Below, piece after piece: positions 57,275-64,000 of a stretch of 64,000 nucleotides of DNA. Source of the stretch: Magnolia sinica (lineage: Eukaryota > Streptophyta > Magnoliopsida > Magnoliales > Magnoliaceae); assembly GCF_029962835.1 (NCBI RefSeq), contig NC_080582.1, positions 24,126,032 to 24,190,031 on the forward strand. The letters are read 5' to 3'. Every line of letters starts with the position of its first letter. The first letter of the stretch is position 1. The position numbers were made by a program, and so were the translations under genes. The notes beneath the pieces are model-generated. The model worked only from the letters and a program-made list of their open reading frames with translations, searched no databases and had not been told where the DNA came from.

Positions 57275-58289
57275 GACGCGGATTTCCTGCGAAAGCCTTT
57301 TGCAGGGAGTTCTTCCGCAAGGATGCTAGGCCCGCAAGAATGCTAGGCGGGTCCCTCCGAGATGTTTGTGAGAAATCCATACCGTCCGTCCGTTTTTCGA
57401 GCTCATTTTAGGACGTAGGTCCAAAAGTGAGTTGGATACAACACTCAAATGGGACACGGGAGAGGAAACAGTGGCAATTCAGTGAGAACCGTTGAAGCAT
57501 TCTTATGGCTATAAAAGTTTTGTATCAGGCTATCGTTTTAGTATTTTCACATCCCATTGGGAATGACCTTATAAAGGGTTTGGATAGCATATAAACATCA
57601 AGGTGGAGCTCAGGAAGATTTCAACGGTGGGAATTACTTTCCCAAAATTTCCCTTCCGTGTGACCTATATCCACCTCAATTTTAGAAACACATTCTAAAA
57701 TGATCTCTCAAAACGGACGGACGGGGTCATATCGGTGGGCCCACCCAGCATCCTTGCGCAGGAACGCGGATTTCCCGCAAAAGACTTTCGCAGGAAGTTC
57801 CTGCACTAGGAACCCAGGCGGGGCCCACTGTGATGTTTGTGAAAAATCCTACCCGTCCATCTGTTTTTTGAGTTCAATTCAGTATATGAAGCAAAAAATG
57901 AACCGTTTCCAGAGCTCAAGTGGGCCGAAAACATGATAATTGAACGTCCACAGTTGAAATATTCGTGGGCCACAGAAGTTTTGAATCTTGCTAATATTTG
58001 TGATTTCACTTCATCCCAGTAAGAATGAAGTTATTAACGGTATGGATGGCTTGTAAACATGACCGTCGAACCTAGGTAGATTTTAAGGGTAAGAATTTCC
58101 CTAACTACATTTTCCTTTAGTACGGCCTACTTGAGCTTTGGATACGATTCGTTTTTGGCATCATGTACTGAAATCAACTCAAAAAACGGATGGAAGGGGA
58201 GGATTTCTCACAAACATCACACTGGGCCCCACCTGGGTTCCCAGCGCAGGAACTTCCTGCGAAAGCCTTTCGCAGGAAATCCGCGACCC
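57275..58289. mobile_element. Composite of two R1 foldback units with 9-bp direct repeats
   Basis: Flanked by GAAGTTACG at 57266-57274 and 58290-58298. Outer ends are GACGCGGATTTCCTGCGAAA and, on the right in inverse, GCGGATTTCCTGCGAAAGGC. Inside, a second GCGGATTTCCCGC...CGCAGGAAGTTCCTGCGC end begins near 57765, so one R1 unit (about 57765-58289) sits at the right end of another (57275-57765) whose own right end is lost. Each end holds a small hairpin GGCTTTCGCAGGAAGTTCCT. Confidence 0.65.
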
Positions 58290-58299
58290 GAAGTTACGG

Positions 58300-58505
58300 A
58301 CGCCGATTGCGAACTGACACGGCGTGTAGCTGCATTACTGCCGAACGGTCCTCTGGAGGCCCCACCGTGATGTATATGTTTTATCCATCCCATCCATCCA
58401 TTGTTTTAGCTAATTTTAGGACTAGAGCCCAAAAATGAGGCTGATTCAAATCTCAGGTGCACCACACCATAAAAAAAAAAAAGGTAACCATTGAACTCCC
58501 ACAAG
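58300..58505. repeat. R1 fragment upstream of the plus-strand B3 gene
   Basis: Starts GGACGCCGATTGCG (58299 onward). Then 'ggccccaccgtgatgtat', 'ttttatccatcccatcc', 'aaatctcaggtgcaccac', and stops after an A-run and 'accattgaactccc'. Left half only. It lies about 300 bp before the B3 start codon, a possible promoter contribution. Confidence 0.5.
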
Positions 58506-58679
58506 CCGCTACTCTCAACACGTCATCAACAATATGCAATTAGAAACTAAGATTTCTTTCTAAAAATCAATCAACATACAAAAGGAAACTACTCTCATTT
58601 CTCTATAAAACCATTTCTCCATTCCTTTCATTCATCCCACTTTCCAACGTCTCTCTATTTTTCTCAGGCGTCTCTCCCA

Positions 58680-58682
<3 letters not shown>

Positions 58683-58720
<38 letters not shown>
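58683..58720. repeat. CT microsatellite in 5' leader of the B3-like gene
   Basis: A CT run of about 38 bases, followed by 'ctcaaatctctctctcaagc', 85-120 bp before the ATG. The paralogue has the equivalent run. Confidence 0.85.
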
Positions 58721-58721
<1 letters not shown>

Positions 58722-58803
58722 ACATCTCTCTTCCTCTCAAATCTCTCTCTCAAGCGTGCCTCTCTCTTGCATTAAGTTCGTTGCAACGAAAATTTAAAGA
58801 AGA

Positions 58804-59457
58804 ATGGATGCCGACTTCAGCAATTTGTTGATGTTTGCAGAAGTAGCAGCTTCTGCTTCGCCTCTTCTCTCCAACTCCATCACCACCCCACCAAACAACA
58901 ATAACCACAACAAGAAAAGGAAGCCGAATGACTCCAACAACAACAACAATAACAAGAAGATGAAGAAGCCTGTTGACTACAACATGCCTTGCAAGAAGCT
59001 CACCGTTAAAAACCCTTCTCCTCGCGGCTGGATTGAGGCCTACCTTCGCTTAAAAGCTACAAGTCTCATATGGGCCATGGATAAAATGCTGACATCCAGT
59101 GACACCGATCCTCATCAAAATCGTCTCCTCTTCCCTACATCTCTCATCGGCCACACCCTCCTTCCTGCACTAACACCCTATGAAAGATACAATCTCGAAA
59201 GAGGTGTTGGGATTGAATGCATTACTCTCGATCACAAGGGTCAGGATTGGATCACACGCTTCAGCTACTGGAAATCATCAGGGGGATATACCTTGAACGG
59301 CAAGTGGAGTTGTTTCGTCAAAGGAAATGGATTGCGTGCCGGTTTCCATACCGTCCAAGTTAGGACTTTCCGTCATGGGCCTCAAAATCTAAACCTGGGT
59401 TTTATCGTTTTATTTGAAGAAAATCAAGAAGGACAAGAAAAGCCGAAGGAAGATTAA
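58804..59457 (+). CDS. B3-like (DUF313/REM-type) DNA-binding protein, paralogue 2
   Basis: A single-exon gene for 217 residues, a probable nuclear plant-specific transcription factor. The ATG at 58804 follows a CT-rich leader and an A-rich context (AAAGAAGAATGG). Residues 1-30 are MDADFSNLLMFAEVA and a Ser/Pro-rich head. Residues 31-66 are Asn-rich with KKRK and KKMKK, a likely nuclear-localisation signal. Residues 73-95 (PRGWIEAYLRLKATSLIW) are shared with paralogue 1. Residues about 104-205 are the B3-like domain: HQNRLLFPTSLI, LLPALTPYER, GIECITLDHKGQDWITRF, YWKSSGGYTLNGKW, FVKGNGLRAGFHTVQVRTF, then LGFIVLFEE. The acidic/basic tail EENQEGQEKPKED ends the protein. It is about as long as the paralogue (216) with few indels, and no stop or frameshift, so both copies look functional. 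DNA specificity cannot be read from sequence. The alternative, a related but non-DNA-binding B3 fold, cannot be excluded. Confidence 0.85.
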   Translation: MDADFSNLLMFAEVAASASPLLSNSITTPPNNNNHNKKRKPNDSNNNNNNKKMKKPVDYNMPCKKLTVKNPSPRGWIEAYLRLKATSLIWAMDKMLTSSDTDPHQNRLLFPTSLIGHTLLPALTPYERYNLERGVGIECITLDHKGQDWITRFSYWKSSGGYTLNGKWSCFVKGNGLRAGFHTVQVRTFRHGPQNLNLGFIVLFEENQEGQEKPKED

Positions 59458-60331
59458 TCTCACATGGCAGCAACAATACCATTTCTGAAAATTTTTCATT
59501 TTTTTATTTTTAAAATTTAAAGAAGGATACCACATTCATCTCATGCCTGGGATTATTCATCAATTGTAAATAGCATTATCCTTGTTTATTTAGTTGAATG
59601 TGAATTTCTTTTTCATCGATTTTTATCCATGCAAATATTTCATAAGATCTACCTCTATGGGATGCCAAAATACAACCCATTAATTATCAAGGTGACCACT
59701 CACGTCCGAAGCAGATAGCCAAATTAAGAAAGAGTTAATTCAATGGAAGAGCTGTATGTTGTCTTTCAACTATAAAAACTGTCTCATTAGAATCATGATC
59801 CAGATTCAAATCCATTTCCGGCTCAGATTTCTAACCAAGAAATTAAGAAGGCGGAGAAAGTATGCCAAGAACATCTTAAAGTTCAAAATGTAATCTTCGA
59901 AACTGATTTATACTCCAACTGAAGTACGGTTAATGCTACTATAGCAAGTTATATATGGGAATTGTACGAATTCAATTCTATGGAATTGCGAACTTTTCAA
60001 CCAAGCTCACTGTCCATGTCGCGTAATTACATATGTAAATGCAAAAACAAACACCCCCTAAGAGTTTAGTACGTAGTCTTTTGCCACTTTGACTTCTACT
60101 AGACCTAATATTATGTACGGTGTGGGACTTACTATTAGATTCAAGGAAATGTCGAACAAGTTAAACTTGCACTCGGCCGTGAGAATTTTGAGGCATGTGA
60201 CATTGAGAAGAAGAGTGGTTCCAAGTTAGCGTTTCCTCGTAGCTCGGGTGTGTTTTCATAGTCGTTAAAAAAAAGAAAAGAAAAAAAAAAGTGGTTGCAT
60301 TCTCAACTGTAGAAGCAAAGAGGGATACTTA
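59458..60331. other. 3' flank of the B3 gene; no further gene
   Basis: AT-rich sequence with no supported gene. A purine run (about 60266-60292) lies before the PIF-like element. Confidence 0.45.
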
Positions 60332-61607
60332 AGGCCCGTTTGGATACTACCAAATAAGTAGCTTTTTTAAGTTATGTAAGTTGATAAGTTACTTAAAAAT
60401 AAAAATAAAAATTAATTTAATTATTAAACTTAAATAAGTAGTGTTTTTATTTTTATTTTTTTAAATATTATTTTTCAACTTTCAAAAATAACTTATTTTC
60501 TTCATTTTCATTAGCCACGCAACAACTTAGGAAATTATTTAGGGGAATATGCTTTATGTGGCCATGAACTCCGTATAAGTTCATGAGATTAGAAAATCAT
60601 CCAATAAATGGATACATGATCTAGTGGGCCCCACATGATGATGACCCATATCAAGGTGGCCTCACATGATGGACAATCACATCAAAGGCATCCCTAATGA
60701 TGAATGACCCACATCCATGGCAAGCCTTGCATGATGGGCAACCCACATTGAAGGTGGGACCCACATGATGAGCAACCCATGTCAAAGGTGGGCTCCACAT
60801 GATGGCAATTAATAATGGTAGGCCCCACACGATGGATGATCCACATCAAGGTGAGCCCCACATGATGAACAATCCACATCAAAGGTTGGCCTAATGATGA
60901 GTGGCCCATATCCAAGGCGGGTCCCACATGACGGACGGCCCACATTGGAGGTAGGCCCACATGATGGACAGTCCACATCAAAGGTGGGCTCCACATGATG
61001 GGCCGTTGATATTGCAGATGGGCCCCACATGATGGATAATAACATTGATGGTGGGCCCACATGATGGATGACTAACATCAAAGGTGGGCCCTATTTAACG
61101 AACTATGCATATTAAAGGTTTGCCCCTAATAATGAATGGCTCACATCAAGGTGGGCCCTGCAAGATGGATGGCCCACATCAAAGGTGGGGCCCACACAAT
61201 GAATGATCTACGTTAAAGGTTGGCCCCACGTGATGGACAGTGGATGTGAGGGGGACCAAACAGACTTTCGAGTAATTACTTATAATGTTGGAGACCAAAT
61301 ATGCTTTTCTACTTTTGGGTGACAAGCTTGTTGTTTATCAAATATACTTATCTGCTGATTAAGTAGAACCAAGATAAGTTACTTAATGAATAATCTACAT
61401 CAAAGGTTGGCCCCACATGATAGGGGTACCAAATAGACTTTCGGAATAATTACTTATAATATTGGAGATCAAATATGCTTTTCTACTTTTTGTGTGATAA
61501 GTATATTGTTTACCAAATGTACTTATCTGGTGATTAAGTAGAAACCAAAATAAGCTACTTATAGCATAAGTAGCTTATCTAAAGTAACTTAATATCCAAA
61601 CGCCCCC
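60332..61607. mobile_element. PIF/Harbinger-like element with TTA duplication and internal minisatellite
   Basis: Left end AGGCCCGTTTGGATACTACC; right end (inverse) GGGGGCGTTTGGATATTAAG. Both carry 'aagtagctt' further in. The duplication TTA is at 60329-60331 and 61608-61610. The interior 60610-61250 is a degenerate minisatellite of about 36 bp (core ATGATGGACRRYCCACATCA with AAAGGTGGGCCCCAC). It is followed by a direct duplication (about 61255-61370 and 61432-61550, 'actttcg-gtaattacttataat'). The open frames at 60694-61081 (minus) come from the minisatellite. No transposase. Confidence 0.75.
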
Positions 61608-61611
61608 TTAG

Positions 61612-61935
61612 TGAACTGAATCACAAGTAGGAGTATCCTATGGAAATCATGTATGACAACAAGTTGGCAATTACATTGACAAAGAATCTAGTCTTTCATG
61701 GTAGAAGCAAACAAGTTGACATCAAGCATCACTGTATACGAAATCTCGTGAAAGCGAAAGAGATAGAACTCAAATTTTGCAGATCCAAAGATCAGATGGT
61801 AGATATTTTTAAGAAGGCATTAAAGGCTGAAAATTTCCTCTGGTTAAAGACTATCATAGGAACAAGAGAGTCAAGTTTAAGGGAGGCTATTAGAAGTCAA
61901 GTAAACTTGATTTCCAAGTCTTGGTACAACTGAAT
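61612..61935 (+). pseudogene. Copia RNase H C-terminal fragment
   Basis: 61640-61933 encodes YDNKLAITLTKNLVFHGRSK...IKHHCIRNLVKAKEIELKFC...DQMVDIFKKALKAENF, the conserved end of Copia RNase H. An in-frame TAG (61628-61630) lies just upstream of YPMEIMYDNK. 'aagggaggctattag' at 61879 looks like a polypurine tract and LTR start. The PIF-like element lies immediately to the left and probably separated this piece from the rest of the element. Confidence 0.8.

Positions 61936-61937
<2 letters not shown>

Positions 61938-61981
<44 letters not shown>
61938..61981. repeat. TA microsatellite
   Basis: About 22 TA units directly after the Copia fragment. Confidence 0.9.
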
Positions 61982-61986
<5 letters not shown>

Positions 61987-64000
61987 AAGGCTTACACACG
62001 CAAAACATGAGCATGCGCGATAAAGATGACAACATGCATTTGCACAAAATTCATGCATGTACGCATGCCATGTACATCCTTCATTATGCACAAACTTGTT
62101 TGGATTGGTGGAAACCAAAAGCTAGACGAGAACTGGAAAGCGTCACATTTGAGGAAAACTATGGAAAAGGACATCTGTGTAAAAGAATCCTTATATAACA
62201 TGTTTGGTTTAGCATACATGATTTCAAAGGGAATGTGGTATGATCAAGGGTCAGAAGGTAAGACCTGACTATCAAAAAGGATGGAAATCTCCATTACTTG
62301 GTTTTAGAGATGAACAGAAAATTACCTTTTCTGAGGAAATATAAGGAAATGAAAACCAATTTCCTTACCCCTCTTGGCTTTTACAAACAAGAGGAAATGT
62401 CACATCAGAGGAAATGAGTTTCTTTCTGCTTTTGAAAATTCCACAAATCCAAACACATTAGAACACCATGGCTTTGAAAAACAAAATATGCATGGCAAAA
62501 GAGATGAGAACCTGTTGAATGGCATCAACTGTAATATTCTATTTTTGGGGTTAATAGATATTTGCATGATTGCATCATACGCAGCTGTGCTGTACATGCC
62601 TTATTTTGTAAACTAAGCCATCCTTAGTGTTGAAATTTTCACTTCCATGAAACACAAGAGGGAAAAACAGCCTTTTCAGTTGGCGAACTAACATATCAAC
62701 TCATCTCGACCGTGTACTCCTGTCCACAACGACATTTAACTGCTTGGGAAATGCCCTGCCAAAAGACCAAATGACAAAAATCTCTGCTCATGGAAACTTA
62801 AAATGGAGTGCAGACAAGATCTTGTAGTTGAAAACTTGAAAAAGCCAAGGAAAGGCTTGAAATTGAGACCTTCTCATCCACGCCTCTCAACCAATGAAGA
62901 AAACATACAACTGTTTTACAATGTTTATTTTTCTGTATGTAAATCTAATAGATGTACAGTCGAGTCAGTTCAGGTTGGGCTGGGTCCAATCTGAGCCTGT
63001 CCCAAAACCCAATAAACTCAGGTCGAGCCTGGCTTTTAAGCAGGTTGGGTTGGTTGGATGGCAGGTCAGCCCTACTCATTGCCACTCCTACTTTCATCAA
63101 GCTCAATCATCATGGAAAGAACATGGAACTCTATTCTTTTATGCTATGTAACAGCTACTCTCGAGAAGTTTATAGAATCCTCTCTTATTTAAGTTATTGG
63201 TTCTTTCTAAACTCAAATGTGTTAATGGAAATTCAATTGAAACTTTTCCTTGGAGTTAGATCATCATACTCATGGTTCTTTAAATCTGAAGAACTAATTT
63301 TGGCTTTGCAGATTTCATTAATATTTTAGAAGTTCCATGCTTGGTTCTTGAATTTGGAAAAGGCCGGGATCATGGGCAGCTATTTCTATTTTCTCTGCTA
63401 CATCATCACGATCCGAACCATGATTAGGAAATGATCGGAGAAGCAGACACCTTCTTTTTTTTTTTGGGGGGGGGGGGGGAATGGGGGGGCGTAGATCAAA
63501 ACCTGGTTGATCCACCTTTGGTTGGTTCTAGTAAAATGCAGGGTTAATGTGATAGTTAACATGAAAAGGTATGTTTTCTAGAAAGGAGCAAATATAATAA
63601 CTATAGAGGAACTATATGGCTTGCTGAGGAACAGGTTTCTAGACATGTGTGAAGTCCTTGGCCAGGTTACCCAGGCTGTTTATATAATGGTCCCGACATG
63701 GATGGGATTGCCCAAACTCTCAAGTTGGAAGATCCAAATACTTCAACCTTTGGCTATTATCTGTTGAATGTGACCATTGCTGTATTTTTAATTCAACCAT
63801 CATCTTGTGAGCCATTGCATTTTGTCATATGATCTTCCAATCTGAACAGTTTTGCAGCATACCGCATCCACGGTGGGGCTCACTGGATGAATAATCTGGA
63901 TCACCAAATCATGAACCGCAAATGTACTGAACCCTGCAGGTCAGCAGATGATGCATTTGCTGGGGCTCAAGACTTCATAGTTCCTCTTACCTGTAAAGCA
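61982..64000. other. No gene recognised; hAT-like words near 62960-63080
   Basis: 62960-63080 has GGTTGGG/CCCAA and GGTCGAGCC words as in 2944-3545 and 23690-23870. 63454-63488 is a T-run directly joined to G-runs. Small frames (62007-62616, 62803-63329) show no family features, and the last kilobase is featureless. A gene edge beyond the window cannot be excluded. Confidence 0.4.

Noticed and set aside
60694-61081. 122- and 90-codon Cys/His/Pro-rich minus-strand frames resembling repeats
   Set aside because: They are translations of the 36-bp minisatellite, with no conserved metal-binding spacing beyond the repeat itself.

Overview
This window is plant nuclear DNA. It is AT-rich, gene-poor and dominated by nested transposable elements. 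Many repeats carry GGGCCCACC / CCATCCGTTT-type blocks, which I associate with magnoliid genomes (Liriodendron, Magnolia, Cinnamomum relatives); that placement is an inference from repeat style, not from a search. I support three host-gene models. (1) The main coding exon (4357-6129, +) of a WEB-family coiled-coil protein, probably the orthologue of Arabidopsis At5g55860/TREPH1. (2, 3) Two intronless B3-like (DUF313/REM-like) genes at 17292-17942 (-) and 58804-59457 (+), which are inverted paralogues about 41 kb apart.

Layout. 1-4356: repeat-filled sequence, probably the first intron of the WEB gene. 4357-6680: WEB exon and a duplicated downstream segment. 6680-10500: no gene; a possible SINE. 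10500-17050: a cluster of two dispersed families, called here R1 (foldback, Mutator-like, about 440-560 bp) and R2 (larger, carrying a G-box palindrome), plus a hAT-like element inside an LTR remnant. 17292-17942: first B3 gene. 18953-24121: a large inverted-repeat element enclosing a 3.7-kb tandem array with a 136-bp period. 24275-32427: R1/R2 copies, including a 1.2-kb duplicated block (copies A and B) on either side of a 5'-truncated, mutated Copia element on the minus strand (26811-31190). 32849-50970: nested LTR-retrotransposon territory with two unusually long LTR-bounded units (34416-37860 and 42738-46228, each with 5-bp target-site duplications), a PIF/Harbinger-like MITE, solo Copia LTRs, and a degenerate Copia pol end followed by an extra ORF, a polypurine tract and a 3' LTR. 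50970-54300: nothing convincing. 54300-58500: R1/R2 copies again, one split by a solo Copia LTR. 58804-59457: second B3 gene. 60332-61607: a second PIF-like element, with an internal minisatellite, inserted beside a Copia RNase H fragment. 61940-64000: microsatellite and unidentified sequence.

The three host genes have no operon-like relation. The WEB protein is expected to be a cytosolic coiled-coil phosphoprotein, and the B3-like proteins nuclear DNA-binding factors. The strongest unexplained structures are: the 136-bp array inside an inverted-repeat element; short-palindrome arrays in the U3 region of several different LTRs, with different palindromes in different subfamilies; and the nested history of R1, R2 and the Copia element, where target-site duplications and empty sites can be read directly. 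I saw no CRISPR array and no convincing tRNA or rRNA gene.
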